64,000 bases of DNA from Caulobacteraceae bacterium (lineage in GTDB: Bacteria > Pseudomonadota > Alphaproteobacteria > Caulobacterales > Caulobacteraceae). Location of the stretch: the NCBI GenBank assembly GCA_947475875.1, contig CANJME010000013.1, positions 31,594 through 95,593 on the forward strand, read 5' to 3'. The position numbers were made by a program, and so were the translations under genes. Below the pieces are notes generated by a model, which saw only the letters and a program-made list of their open reading frames with translations, had not been told where the DNA came from and did no database searches. Shown piece by piece: positions 26,303 to 34,841 of this stretch; positions within the stretch are counted from its first letter, which is position 1; the number at the start of each line of letters is the position of its first letter.

Positions 26303-27226
26303 CTATGTGGGAGCTTCCCCCGCGATGGTGCAGCGGTAGAGCTCGCGACGGAACGGGTCGTGGTCGTTGAAGGCCTGGTGGACGCAGAGGCGGTTGTCCC
26401 ACAGGGCAAAGGTCTTCGGGGCCCAGCGCAGGCGGCAGGTAAAGGCGGGCTGGGTGATGTGGCCGACGAGGAATTTGAGCAGCGGTTCGGCCTCGGCGGC
26501 GGTGAGGCCCTCGATGCCGGCCGAATAGGTCTGGTCGAAGTAGAGCGATTTTTCGCCCGTCACCGGGTGGGTGCGGACCAGCGGATGGTATGAGCCCTCG
26601 ACTTTGCGGGCCACCTCGTCCGGCAGGCGCTCCATGCCTTTTGTGGCGGCGAGGCGCCCGATGGGCGTGTCGTCGGCCTTCTGGTGTTGCTGGGCCGATG
26701 AGAGCACCAGGCCCATGGACATGTGAACGCGCAAGGGCGCGATCATGGTCCTCAGGGTGTCGGACAGCGTCGCGTAGGCGAGCGCCGCATTGGCCCAGAT
26801 GGTGTCGCCGCCCCAGGGCGGGATATCGACGCCGTAGAGCATGCTGATGGCCGGCGGCTCTTTCAGGAAGGGCGAATCGGTATGCCAGCCAGATCCGAAG
26901 ATGACGCCCGGCCGCGTGCCCGCCTCCTTGATCAGCGGCTGGACGTTCGGATGGCCGGCAACACCTTTCGTATAGGCGTCCTCGGCGAACGGACCAAAGC
27001 GCGCGGCGAAGGCTTCCTGCTGACCGTGGGTAAGGTCCTGATCCCGGAAATAGATCATCTTGTGCCGGAACAGGGCGGCGCGAACCTCAGCGAAGGCCTC
27101 GTCCGACAGGCTCGCCAGCCGCACGCGGCGAATCTCCGCGCCCATGGCGGCGGCCAGAGGAACAACCTCGATAGATTTGTTGTCGGCCGGCGCGTTGTCG
27201 AACTTGCCGGTGGGATGGACGATCAT
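26303..27226 (-). CDS. TauD/TfdA-family Fe(II)/2-oxoglutarate dioxygenase
   Basis: A 307-residue enzyme. The iron ligands are the His and Asp of GWHTDSPF (about residues 105-112) and the distal His of HQAFNDHDPFRRELYR (about 284), with the 2-oxoglutarate-binding Arg in RRELYR. Substrates in the family include taurine and other sulfonates, and phenoxyacetates. The frame is open to 27466, but the first 80 residues there are Arg/Pro-rich and unlike the family, so ATG 27226 (MIVHPTGKFDN) is used although no clear ribosome site precedes it. No sulfonate transport genes are nearby. Confidence 0.85.
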   Translation of the reverse strand: MIVHPTGKFDNAPADNKSIEVVPLAAAMGAEIRRVRLASLSDEAFAEVRAALFRHKMIYFRDQDLTHGQQEAFAARFGPFAEDAYTKGVAGHPNVQPLIKEAGTRPGVIFGSGWHTDSPFLKEPPAISMLYGVDIPPWGGDTIWANAALAYATLSDTLRTMIAPLRVHMSMGLVLSSAQQHQKADDTPIGRLAATKGMERLPDEVARKVEGSYHPLVRTHPVTGEKSLYFDQTYSAGIEGLTAAEAEPLLKFLVGHITQPAFTCRLRWAPKTFALWDNRLCVHQAFNDHDPFRRELYRCTIAGEAPT

Positions 27227-27233
27227 CCCGTTT

Positions 27234-27455
27234 CTATCGCCCGGGGGCAGGTCCTCGTCCAGCCGCCCCCGCAGGTGGTCCGCGGCCGGCCCGTCCCGGA
27301 GCGCCCGCCGGGAGCGACGCGCCGATACCCATGCCACCGCTGGCCGAGCCTTGATTGACCCTGTGGCCGGTGGGCGGCTTGGGACCACCCCGGCTCCAGG
27401 CGAGCAGGGCGTCGAAAGCGCTCTCGACCTCGGCGGCGCTGAGTCCCTGGCGCAT
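27234..27455 (-). CDS. Possible small ORF upstream of the dioxygenase
   Basis: A 73-residue frame with GGAGG about 10 bases before its ATG. The first 23 residues (MRQGLSAAEVESAFDALLAW) look like a genuine helix. The rest is Gly/Ala/Pro/Arg and could be non-coding. It ends 7 bases before the dioxygenase start, so it might be a short leader gene or the remnant of a longer one. No family recognised. Confidence 0.3.
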   Translation of the reverse strand: MRQGLSAAEVESAFDALLAWSRGGPKPPTGHRVNQGSASGGMGIGASLPAGAPGRAGRGPPAGAAGRGPAPGR

Positions 27456-27602
27456 CTTTGGCGCATCCTCCCCTTAGCGTTGGAAGGGAGGATGACACGA
27501 GGTTCTCCGAAAAGTCGAGGCGTCGGGGGTGACGGCGGCGGCTCGCTTCCCTAAGTACGGAGCCTGCCCAGCTGGCCATCCCAAGATCCAGAAAGATCCC
27601 CC

Positions 27603-28109
27603 ATGTCGCTTTCCATGTACCGCTCCTCCGTGCCCGTCTTCCTGCGGGCGCTGGCCAACCTGTCCAATATTTTGAACAAGGGCGCGGAAGACGCCGCCGC
27701 GCGCAATATCGACCCCGCCGTCTATCTGAACGACCGCCTGGCCCCGAACATGTTCAACCTTATCCGGCAGGTGCAGATCGCCTGTGACGGGCCGATCCGC
27801 GCCAGCTGCCGCCTGGCCGGCATGGAGATCCCGTCGAATCCTGACACCGAAACCACCTTTGACGACCTGCAGGCGCGCATCGACAAGACCGTGGCGTTCC
27901 TGAAGACCCTGCCCGAAGCGACCTTCGAGGGGTCGGAAACCCGCGACATCACCATCCCCCTGCCGTCGGGGGCGCTGGACTTCAAGGGCGAGGATTTCCT
28001 GTTCGGCTTTGCCCTGCCCAACGTCTATTTCCACATCACCTCGGCCTATCTGATCCTGCGCCACAACGGCGTGGCGCTGGGCAAACAGGATTTCCTGGGC
28101 GCGCGCTGA
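27603..28109 (+). CDS. DUF1993 family protein
   Basis: A 168-residue protein of the DUF1993 family, DinB-like four-helix-bundle proteins. Family features: MSLSMYRSSVPVFLRALANLS at the start, LAPNMFNLIRQVQIACD at about residue 47, TTFDDLQARIDKTVAFL at about 82, and PNVYFHITSAYLILRHNG near the C-terminus, where His residues could bind a metal as in DinB-like proteins. The function of the family is unknown. It is 61 bases upstream of fabI in the same direction, with a small palindrome (GGTGACCATCACC) in the gap. Confidence 0.85.
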   Translation: MSLSMYRSSVPVFLRALANLSNILNKGAEDAAARNIDPAVYLNDRLAPNMFNLIRQVQIACDGPIRASCRLAGMEIPSNPDTETTFDDLQARIDKTVAFLKTLPEATFEGSETRDITIPLPSGALDFKGEDFLFGFALPNVYFHITSAYLILRHNGVALGKQDFLGAR

Positions 28110-28170
28110 GCCTTTCGCTAAGCGTTCAGCGCCGCTAAACCACGGTGACCATCACCGGAGACTTGTACGC

Positions 28171-28992
28171 ATGGCCGACGAGATAGCCTTCCCCAAGGGC
28201 GACCTGATGCGGGGCAAGAAGGGCCTTGTCATGGGGGTCGCCAACCACAACTCCATCGCCTACGGCATCGCCGGCCAGTTGGCGGCCCAGGGCGCGGAGA
28301 TGGCCTGGACCTATATGGGCGAGGCGCTGGAGCGGCGGGTGCGGCCGTTGGCCGAGGGGCTGGGGGTCAAGCACCTGATCGCCTGCGACGTCACTGACGA
28401 TGCGTCGATGGACACCGCTTTCGCCGAGATCGCCGCGAAACTGGGCGGGCTGGATTTCGTCGTCCACTCCATCGCCTTCGCCAACAAGGACGAGCTGAAG
28501 GGCAGCTTTGTCGAGAACACCACCCGTGAGGGGTTCCTGACCGCCATGAACGTCTCGGCCTTCAGCTTCGTGGATGTCGCCAAACGGGCGTCTGCCCTGA
28601 TGAACAATGGCGGCGCGCTGATCAGCATGACCTATCTGGGCTCCGAGCGGGTCATCCCCAATTACAACACCATGGGTGTGGCCAAGGCCGCGCTGGAAGC
28701 AGCCACCCGCTACATCGCTCGCGACCTGGGGCCAAAGGGCATCCGCGTGAATGCGATCTCGGCGGGGGCCATGCGGACGCTGTCCCTCGCCGGCATCTCC
28801 GGCGGGCGCGGGATGATCGCCCAGGGGCGGGCGTTCTCGGCGATGAAGGAAGACACCTCGATGGAGGGTGTCGCCGGGTGCGCGCTGTGGCTGCTGTCGG
28901 ACCTGGGGCGCTCAACGACGGGCGAAGTGGTCCACGTCGATGCGGGCTTCCACATGATGGGGATGAGCGCGGACGAAGAGGAGGGGGCCTGA
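28171..28992 (+). CDS. fabI: Enoyl-ACP reductase (NADH)
   Basis: FabI performs the last reduction of each fatty-acid elongation cycle and is the triclosan and diazaborine target. The 273-residue short-chain dehydrogenase fold has the atypical cofactor loop GVANHNSIAYGIAGQL (about residues 22-37), the motif VHSIAFA at about 95, and the catalytic pair Tyr...Lys in YLGSERVIPNYNTMGVAKAALE (Tyr about 159, Lys about 166). The segment GIRVNAISAGAMRTLSLAGI is typical of FabI. A ribosome site GGAG stands 10 bases before the ATG. Confidence 0.95.
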   Translation: MADEIAFPKGDLMRGKKGLVMGVANHNSIAYGIAGQLAAQGAEMAWTYMGEALERRVRPLAEGLGVKHLIACDVTDDASMDTAFAEIAAKLGGLDFVVHSIAFANKDELKGSFVENTTREGFLTAMNVSAFSFVDVAKRASALMNNGGALISMTYLGSERVIPNYNTMGVAKAALEAATRYIARDLGPKGIRVNAISAGAMRTLSLAGISGGRGMIAQGRAFSAMKEDTSMEGVAGCALWLLSDLGRSTTGEVVHVDAGFHMMGMSADEEEGA

Positions 28993-29099
28993 GGCTCACC
29001 GGCCCCTCCACCGCTTCGCGGTCCCCCTCCCCGCTTTGCGGGGAGGTGTGCGCTCAAGCAGCGAGGCGAATGCCGAGCGCTAGCGCCACGTAGAATGCT

Positions 29100-29138
29100 A
29101 AAAAAGCCCGCGCACCAGGGGAGGGTTGCGCGGGCTTT
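29100..29138 (-). terminator. Strong hairpin with A/T tails, probable terminator
   Basis: Arms GCCCGCGCA (29106-29114) and TGCGCGGGC (29127-29135) are flanked by AAAAAA on the left and TTT on the right. Read on the minus strand it ends in six U, so it would stop transcripts from the aminotransferase side. On the plus strand the U tract is short and termination of fabI would be weak. Confidence 0.6.
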
Positions 29139-29401
29139 CAGAGGGCTCTTGCGTCGGCCGGCCGGCCCGGACAATCCAGGGGGGCTGGGGGGGCTGTTCA
29201 GGATCCGGGACCAACCGGGCCGTCCAGCCGACATCCACAAGATCACGTCCCAAACAGGCGGGCGAAAGACCGAAATAAGGTCATTTCTTGTTCCGGCGGG
29301 GCGGTTTCATGTCGCAAAACAACAATGGGTGGGCTGGACGCGCCGAAATGGCCCACAGTTCGCGAAAAGTGCGGAGTTTCATTCCGCCGTTATCAAATAT
29401 G

Positions 29402-29448
29402 TCGTCATCCTCGGTTAGGCGCGAAGCAGCCAATCCCGAGGATGACGA
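29402..29448. terminator. 13-bp inverted repeat after the aminotransferase gene
   Basis: Perfect arms 29402-29414 and 29436-29448 enclose a 21-base loop, 32 bases beyond the stop of the DegT-family gene on the minus strand. It has no clear U tract. It could stabilise the 3' end or assist termination. Confidence 0.4.
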
Positions 29449-29479
29449 TTTGAGGGTAGGCTGGAATAAACCCGGACGC

Positions 29480-30640
29480 CTACCCGTTGAACCCGCAGAT
29501 CGCGGCGATGATGCGGTCCTGATCCGCGGGCTCGAGATAGGGGTGCATGGGCAGGGCCAGCACCGTTTCGGCCTTGGCCTCGGTGACCGGCAGGCCGTTC
29601 GGTTGCGGGAAGCGCTCGTACGGCTCCTGCTTGTGCATCGGCACGGGGTAATAGACGGCGGTCGGGATGCCCTGGCTTTTCAGGTCGGCGGCGAGGCCGT
29701 CGCGGTTTTCGTGTTCGATGACATACTGGGCCCAGACCGAGGTCCCGCCTTCGATAACTTTGGGCGCGGCCAGGATGCGGCCGTTCAGGCCGTCGAAATA
29801 GCGGGCGGCGACGGCATCCCGCATGGCGATCTCTTCGGGGAAGATTTTCAGCTTTTCGAGCAGGATCGCCGCCTGGATCGTATCCAGCCGTGAATTGAGG
29901 CCGACGCGGACGTTCAGATATTTGGGGTCGTGATCGAAGTGGTGGCTGGCAGCGTCGAGGGCCACCGCCTTGCCGTGCACGCGGTAGCTGTCCATCAGCT
30001 GCCAGTCCTCGTCCGATTTGGTCAGCACCGCCCCGCCGTCGCCGTAGGCGCCCAGGGGCTTGGCCGGAAAGAAGCTGGTGGTCACCGCATCGGCCCAGTG
30101 AATCGGGTGCTTGCCATTGAGGGTGCAGCCGAAGCCTTGCGCTGAATCGGAGATCAGTTTCAGGCCGTGGGCGTCGCAGATGGCGCGGATGGCCGGATAA
30201 TCGGCGGGCTGGCCGAAGAGGTCGACCGCGATGACCACTTTCGGCGCGAACCGGCCCTTGGCCTTCACCGTCGCGATGGCAGCTTCGAGCGCGGCGGGGT
30301 CCATGCAGAAGGTGACCGGGTCAATGTCGACAAAAACCGGGGTCGCGTCGATCCAGGGCACGATTTCGGGCGTCGCGGCAAAGGTGAAGCTAGGGCAGAA
30401 GACCGCGTCGCCCGGGCCGACGCCCCAGGCCATCAGCGGCAAAACCAGCGCATCGGTGCCGTTGGCGCAGGAAAGGCCCTTGCTGCCCTCGCCGCAGAAG
30501 GCGGCCAGGGCGGCTTCAAACTCGCGCACCTCAGGGCCCATGACATAGCCGCCGTGGGCCAGGACTTTGGCGATAGCCGCGTCGACGGCGGGCCGGATGC
30601 GCCGCTGCTGGGCGGCCAGGTCGATGAAGGCGAGACTCAT
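29480..30640 (-). CDS. DegT/DnrJ/EryC1/StrS-family sugar aminotransferase
   Basis: A 386-residue PLP enzyme. The start of the protein is FIDLAAQQRRIRPAVDAAIAKVLAHGGYVMG, typical of nucleotide-sugar aminotransferases. Cofactor contacts are CANGTDAL (about residues 58-65), the Asp in LISDSAQGFG (about 162), and the Schiff-base Lys in SFFPAKPLGAYGDGGA (about 188). It transfers an amino group to a 3- or 4-keto nucleotide sugar for LPS, capsule or glycoprotein glycans. No dehydratase or glycosyltransferase lies beside it, so the sugar is unknown. The divergent neighbour is an ABC ATPase. Confidence 0.88.
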   Translation of the reverse strand: MSLAFIDLAAQQRRIRPAVDAAIAKVLAHGGYVMGPEVREFEAALAAFCGEGSKGLSCANGTDALVLPLMAWGVGPGDAVFCPSFTFAATPEIVPWIDATPVFVDIDPVTFCMDPAALEAAIATVKAKGRFAPKVVIAVDLFGQPADYPAIRAICDAHGLKLISDSAQGFGCTLNGKHPIHWADAVTTSFFPAKPLGAYGDGGAVLTKSDEDWQLMDSYRVHGKAVALDAASHHFDHDPKYLNVRVGLNSRLDTIQAAILLEKLKIFPEEIAMRDAVAARYFDGLNGRILAAPKVIEGGTSVWAQYVIEHENRDGLAADLKSQGIPTAVYYPVPMHKQEPYERFPQPNGLPVTEAKAETVLALPMHPYLEPADQDRIIAAICGFNG

Positions 30641-30770
30641 GGCGGGGGTCTCTAGTCGGCGCGGAGTCGGGCGGGAAGTGCAAAAGCTGTAACCGGTTGT
30701 TACGCGGGACCGTTGCGCGGGCGCGCAGCATCGCTAGTGTTCATGACGACAGTTCAGGGGAGATCGCGAT

Positions 30771-32573
30771 TTGGCCAGCCCGGAAACCGTGCTCGAGATC
30801 GACAACCTCGACGTCCGTTTCGACATCTATGATGGTGAGGTTCACGCCGTGCGAGGCGTCTCGCTGAAGGTCGCGGCGGGCGAGACCCTGGGCGTGGTGG
30901 GCGAAAGCGGCTCCGGGAAAAGCCAGACGTTCCTGGCCGGAATGGGACTGCTGGCCCGCAACGGCCGGGCAAGCGGGGCCTTCAAATACAAGGGCCAGAA
31001 CCTGCTGGGTCTGCCGGCGAACGAGCTGAACACCATTCGCGGCTCCAAGATCACCATGATCTTCCAGGACCCGCTGACGGCGCTGACCCCTCACATCCGC
31101 ATCGGCGACCAGATCGCCGAGCCCCTGCGCGAACACCTAGGGATGAGCGACGCCGCCGCCCATCAGGAAGCCGCCGAATGGCTCTCGCGGGTGAAGTTTT
31201 CCGACATCGCCCGGCGCATGAGGCAATATCCGCACGAGCTTTCCGGCGGCATGCGCCAGCGGGTGATGATCGCCGCGGCCATGGCCTGCCGGCCGGCCCT
31301 GCTGATCGCCGACGAGCCGACCACGGCGCTGGACGTGACCGTGCAGGCCGAGATCCTCGACCTGATGGACGAGCTGAAACGCGAAACGCACACCGCCATG
31401 GTGCTGATCACCCACGACATGGGCGTCATCGCCCGCATGGCCGACCGGGTCTGCGTGATGAAGGACGGCGCCTATGTTGAGGAAGGCCCGGTCGGCGACA
31501 TCTTCACCAAGCCCAAGGATGACTACACCAAGCTGTTGCTGGCCGCGGTGCCCAGGCCCGACAGCAGCGAGCGCCGCGGGCGGCCGATGCCGGACCCGGT
31601 GGCCAGGGACGCGCCGATCATCGTCGAGGGCAAGGACCTCAAGGTCTGGTTCAATCTGCGCGGCGGCCTGTTCGCCAAGAAACAGGTGTTGCGCGCCGTC
31701 GACGGCGTCGACCTCTTCGTGCGCCAGGGCGAGACCCTGGGCGTGGTGGGCGAAAGCGGCTCGGGCAAGTCGACCCTGGCTCGCGCCGTGCTGCAGCTGT
31801 TGCCGCCGGGCGCCGGCGCTCTCGGCGGAACGGTGACAGTGCTGGGGCGCGATCTTACCGCCGCCGACCAGAGGGCCCTGCGCGCCTCGCGCAAGGACCT
31901 GCAAATCGTCTTCCAGGATCCGCTGGCCAGCCTCGATCCGCGCATGACCATCGGCGATTCCATTGCCGAGCCGCTGGGGATTCACATGCGCGAGCTGAAC
32001 CGCGCCCAGTGCGATGACCGGGTGGCCTCGATGATGAAAGAGGTCGGCCTCGCGCCGGAGCTGATCAACCGCTATCCGCACGAACTCTCCGGCGGCCAGA
32101 ACCAGCGCGTCGGCATCGCCCGGGCGATGATCCTGAAACCGAAACTGGTGATCTGCGACGAGGCGGTCAGCGCCCTGGATGTTTCGGTGCGAGCCCAGAT
32201 CATCGACCTCCTGATCGAGCTGCAGAAGTCCATGGGTCTGGCCATGATGTTCATCAGCCACGACCTCGCCGTGGTGCGCGAGATCAGCCACCGGGTGATG
32301 GTGATGTATCTGGGCCGGGTGATGGAACTGGCCAGCCGCGAGGCGCTCTACGGGGGGCCTGTTCACCCCTACACCAAGGCATTGTTGTCCGCCGCACCGA
32401 TCGCCGACCCCGCCAAGGCCCGCAAACGCACCCGCATCGAACTGCCCGGCGAGCCGCCCAGCCCGCTCGATCCCGCCAGCGCCTTCCGGTTCCTGCCGAG
32501 CCGGGTGGGTGGCGACCTGCCACAGCTGAAGGAAGTAGCGCCGGGGCATTGGGCTGCGGAGTTCGAGGGGTGA
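30771..32573 (+). CDS. Peptide-type ABC transporter, two fused ATPase domains
   Basis: A 600-residue protein with two complete nucleotide-binding domains, as in YejF and other DppD-DppF fusions that energise uptake of dipeptides, oligopeptides or microcin C. Domain 1 has Walker A GESGSGKSQT (about residues 44-53), signature LSGGMRQRV and Walker B LLIADEPTT. Domain 2 has GESGSGKST (about 324-332), LSGGQNQRV, and LVICDEAVS, where the last residue of the box differs (Ala for Pro). Domain 1 has Gln at the position after the Walker A Ser, where Thr is usual. It starts with TTG after GGGGAG. No permease or binding-protein gene is beside it. Confidence 0.9.
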   Translation: MASPETVLEIDNLDVRFDIYDGEVHAVRGVSLKVAAGETLGVVGESGSGKSQTFLAGMGLLARNGRASGAFKYKGQNLLGLPANELNTIRGSKITMIFQDPLTALTPHIRIGDQIAEPLREHLGMSDAAAHQEAAEWLSRVKFSDIARRMRQYPHELSGGMRQRVMIAAAMACRPALLIADEPTTALDVTVQAEILDLMDELKRETHTAMVLITHDMGVIARMADRVCVMKDGAYVEEGPVGDIFTKPKDDYTKLLLAAVPRPDSSERRGRPMPDPVARDAPIIVEGKDLKVWFNLRGGLFAKKQVLRAVDGVDLFVRQGETLGVVGESGSGKSTLARAVLQLLPPGAGALGGTVTVLGRDLTAADQRALRASRKDLQIVFQDPLASLDPRMTIGDSIAEPLGIHMRELNRAQCDDRVASMMKEVGLAPELINRYPHELSGGQNQRVGIARAMILKPKLVICDEAVSALDVSVRAQIIDLLIELQKSMGLAMMFISHDLAVVREISHRVMVMYLGRVMELASREALYGGPVHPYTKALLSAAPIADPAKARKRTRIELPGEPPSPLDPASAFRFLPSRVGGDLPQLKEVAPGHWAAEFEG

Positions 32574-33043
32574 GACTTTACGGGTCTGCGCTTGCGGCGC
32601 TGGCCCTGCTTACACTTCCCGCACCGATTGCGTTCTCGGCTGATCCGTCCAATCCCGCCGCCCTGCGCGCCCTGGGCCTCGACGGCCTGCACTGGGAGAT
32701 GAGCCCGGACGAGGCCTCGAAGGTCATGCCAGGCCTCAAGGCCGTGCGTGGCGGGCTGGAAGAACCGCTGCATACTTTCGAGGGCTGCAAGGCGCGGCTC
32801 GATCTCGGCTTTACGGCCGGCAAGCTGACGCAGATCGTCATGATCCCGGACGCGGACGTCTACAGCTGCCGGGTCAATTTGGTGGACTATATCTCGGCCA
32901 CCTACGGCCAGACCAACGACGTGGTGCAGGGAACCAACGACTGGATCTTCCGCTGGAAGGGTCCGACGGGGATCGTCTTTACGACCACGGTGCTGGAGAA
33001 CCTGTTCAAGGGCCGGCTCGAACTGTTCGACAACCGGCCGTGA
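32570..33043 (+). CDS. Secreted protein, first of two paralogues
   Basis: A 157-residue protein starting at a GTG (32570) that overlaps the ABC ATPase stop (GTGA). A signal peptide (ALAALALLTLPAPIAFS) is followed by a domain opening LGLDGLHWEMSPDEASKVMP, with two cysteines (FEGCKARLDL and VYSCRVNLV) likely to pair. The next gene encodes a clear relative (KLHWGMSADDAVKAVP). Small periplasmic proteins with an LHWGMS-type opening are common hypotheticals. Coupling to the ABC gene may be simple operon membership; a binding-protein role is speculative given the small size. Confidence 0.72.
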   Translation: MRLYGSALAALALLTLPAPIAFSADPSNPAALRALGLDGLHWEMSPDEASKVMPGLKAVRGGLEEPLHTFEGCKARLDLGFTAGKLTQIVMIPDADVYSCRVNLVDYISATYGQTNDVVQGTNDWIFRWKGPTGIVFTTTVLENLFKGRLELFDNRP

Positions 33044-33050
33044 CGTCCCC

Positions 33051-33539
33051 ATGTTGGTTCTGATGCGTGCCCTGCCCACACTTGTCCTGGCCGTACTGAT
33101 CGCCGTGCCGGGCGCGGCGCTCGCCGCCGATGAGCCGATCAAAGTCTTCGGCCTGGAGAAACTGCATTGGGGCATGAGCGCTGATGACGCGGTCAAAGCG
33201 GTCCCGGCTCTGAAGGCTGCCGGCGCGGGCTTTAGCGCAAAGGATTACGTCCATGGCGGCTGCAAATTCACCGTGACGGGCGAGGTCGCCGAAGGCCGGC
33301 TGGTCGCGATCACCGTCACCTCGGTCGAGAACGATCCCGACTGCCCGCTAAATATCAAGACGATGATCGATGACGCCTATGGCCTGCCCTACGATTCCAA
33401 CACCCTGAACGACGGCATCACCTTCGGCTGGAAAAAGGGATCGACCCGGATCGACAGCACCCAGTCGCCGCTGCTCGACTACAACCACGCCAGGGTCGAG
33501 ATGTGGGAAGAGGTTCCGGCGCCGGCCAAAGCGCCCTGA
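33051..33539 (+). CDS. Secreted protein, second of two paralogues
   Basis: A 162-residue protein with a signal peptide (ALPTLVLAVLIAVPGAALA) and a mature domain like that of its upstream neighbour: GLEKLHWGMSADDAVKAVPA, then a Cys pair (HGGCKFTVTG and DPDCPLNIK), then FGWKKGSTRIDSTQSP. The gap to the upstream copy is 7 bases. The start could also be the fifth residue (33063). Function unknown; tandem duplication is the plain reading. Confidence 0.72.
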   Translation: MLVLMRALPTLVLAVLIAVPGAALAADEPIKVFGLEKLHWGMSADDAVKAVPALKAAGAGFSAKDYVHGGCKFTVTGEVAEGRLVAITVTSVENDPDCPLNIKTMIDDAYGLPYDSNTLNDGITFGWKKGSTRIDSTQSPLLDYNHARVEMWEEVPAPAKAP

Positions 33540-33621
33540 TCCGCCAAAAATCCGTGGGGCAAATTTGCCCCGCGCCTTCCCCCGCGATATGCCTTCGTCC
33601 GCTATTCAGGGAGAGCGCCCC

Positions 33622-34800
33622 ATGCCCTATGTCAGCGGCGAGACCGTGCACGACGCCGACTCGCACATCATGGAACTGCCGGGAATGATCGAGGCCTTCG
33701 CCGCCCCGGCCTACCGCGAGCGCATTGCCGCCTTCCTGCGCCCCCGGGTGAAAGAGGCGCCGATCACCGAGGCGCGCGCCCTGCAAAAGACCGAGGATTT
33801 CCGCGCCGGCTTCGAGGCGAACCTCTTGCTGCGCAAGAACTACCAGGCCATGGGCGCCTATGACCCGAAGGACCGCTCGGCCGCGCTCGATATGTTCGGG
33901 TTCGCCAGCCAGATCGTGTTCACCACCGCAGGCCTGAGCCTGGTCGATCTGGAATACGGCGATGATCCCGACCTCGCCATCGAGGCGGCCAAGGCCCTGA
34001 ACCGGATGATGGCCGACTACTGCTCCGTCGACCGGCGGCTGCTGGCCACCGCGTATATCCCGCTGGTGGACCGCAAACGCGCGGCCGAAGTCGCTCGCGA
34101 GGCCATTGAACTGGGCGCCAAGGGCCTGATGATCCCGTCCATGTGCCCGAAGCACCATTCGCCCAGCCACGTCGATTTCGATGAGCTGTGGGGTGTGGCC
34201 CAGAACGCCGGCCTGCCGATCCTGTTCCACGTCGGCGGCGAGCAGAAGATGGACCCGGCCTATTTCGAAAATGGCGGCGAGATGGTGCTGGATTTCCACG
34301 GCGGCAAGGAGAACTTCACCTCGCTCTCCTTCATGACCATCCCGACGTCGATCTGGCAGACCCTGCCGGCCCTGGTGTTCGACGGGGTGTTCGACCGATT
34401 CCCCAGGCTGAAGTTCGGCGCCATCGAGCTGGGCGCGAGCTGGGTGCCCAGCCTGATGCAGTTCATGGATTCCGGCGCGGCCGCCTTCGCCCGCGAGGCG
34501 CGCCTGCAGCGGCTGTCAGCCAAGCCCAGCGACATCCTGCGCCGCCAGTTCAAGGTCGCGCCCTATCCGCACGAAAACGTCCGCTGGATTATCGAAAACG
34601 CCGGCGAAGAAATCTGCATGTTCAATTCCGACTACCCCCACATTGAGGGCGGCCGGGCGCCGCTCAAGCGGTTCAACGAGTCTATCGAGGGCGTGAGCGC
34701 ATCGGCCCGCCGCCGGTTCTTCCGCGACAACTTCATTGAGCTGATGGGCAAGGGGCTCGATGCGTCCCTGCACGATGTCGCGGGATTGGTCGCGGCCTAA
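33622..34800 (+). CDS. Amidohydrolase-2 family (ACMSD-like) metal enzyme
   Basis: A 392-residue TIM-barrel hydrolase/decarboxylase. ATG 33622 follows GGGAGAG; the longer frame from 33565 is not preceded by such a site. The N-terminal metal motif reads DADSHIME (about residues 11-18, replacing the usual DxHxH). Later ligands are in FHVGGE (His about 203), IELGASWVPSL and SDYPHIEGG (Asp about 337). Relatives include 2-amino-3-carboxymuconate semialdehyde decarboxylase and other aromatic decarboxylases. The substrate is unknown and no aromatic catabolic operon is adjacent. Confidence 0.83.
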   Translation: MPYVSGETVHDADSHIMELPGMIEAFAAPAYRERIAAFLRPRVKEAPITEARALQKTEDFRAGFEANLLLRKNYQAMGAYDPKDRSAALDMFGFASQIVFTTAGLSLVDLEYGDDPDLAIEAAKALNRMMADYCSVDRRLLATAYIPLVDRKRAAEVAREAIELGAKGLMIPSMCPKHHSPSHVDFDELWGVAQNAGLPILFHVGGEQKMDPAYFENGGEMVLDFHGGKENFTSLSFMTIPTSIWQTLPALVFDGVFDRFPRLKFGAIELGASWVPSLMQFMDSGAAAFAREARLQRLSAKPSDILRRQFKVAPYPHENVRWIIENAGEEICMFNSDYPHIEGGRAPLKRFNESIEGVSASARRRFFRDNFIELMGKGLDASLHDVAGLVAA

Positions 34801-34803
34801 CAA

Positions 34804-34841
34804 CTAGCCGTCATCCCGGCGAAACCTGGGATGACGGCTAG
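34804..34841. terminator. 14-bp perfect inverted repeat between convergent genes
   Basis: Arms 34804-34817 and 34828-34841 are perfectly complementary around a 10-base loop. The right arm contains the stop codon of the convergent gene at 34838. It is probably a bidirectional terminator for the amidohydrolase and the secreted protein. Confidence 0.7.

Larger units (their letters stand above)
28993..29479. other. Non-coding gap with repeats and hairpins
   Basis: This 487-base gap holds, in order: a GC-rich repeat (29001-29050, CCCCTCCACC...CCCCCTCCCC type, also seen at 54604-54655), a terminator hairpin (29100-29138), AT-richer unassigned sequence, and a 13-bp hairpin (29402-29448). The 107-residue frame at 29095-29418 lacks coding character. 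Confidence 0.6.

Noticed and set aside
28110..28170. Riboswitch ahead of fabI
   Set aside because: Only a small palindrome (GGTGACCATCACC) is present; no known aptamer pattern is visible.
29095..29418. 107-residue frame in the fabI-aminotransferase gap
   Set aside because: It starts in a terminator hairpin, lacks a ribosome site and has no coherent composition.
31137..32549. 470-residue minus-strand frame
   Set aside because: It is antisense to the double-ATPase gene, whose Walker and signature motifs are clear.
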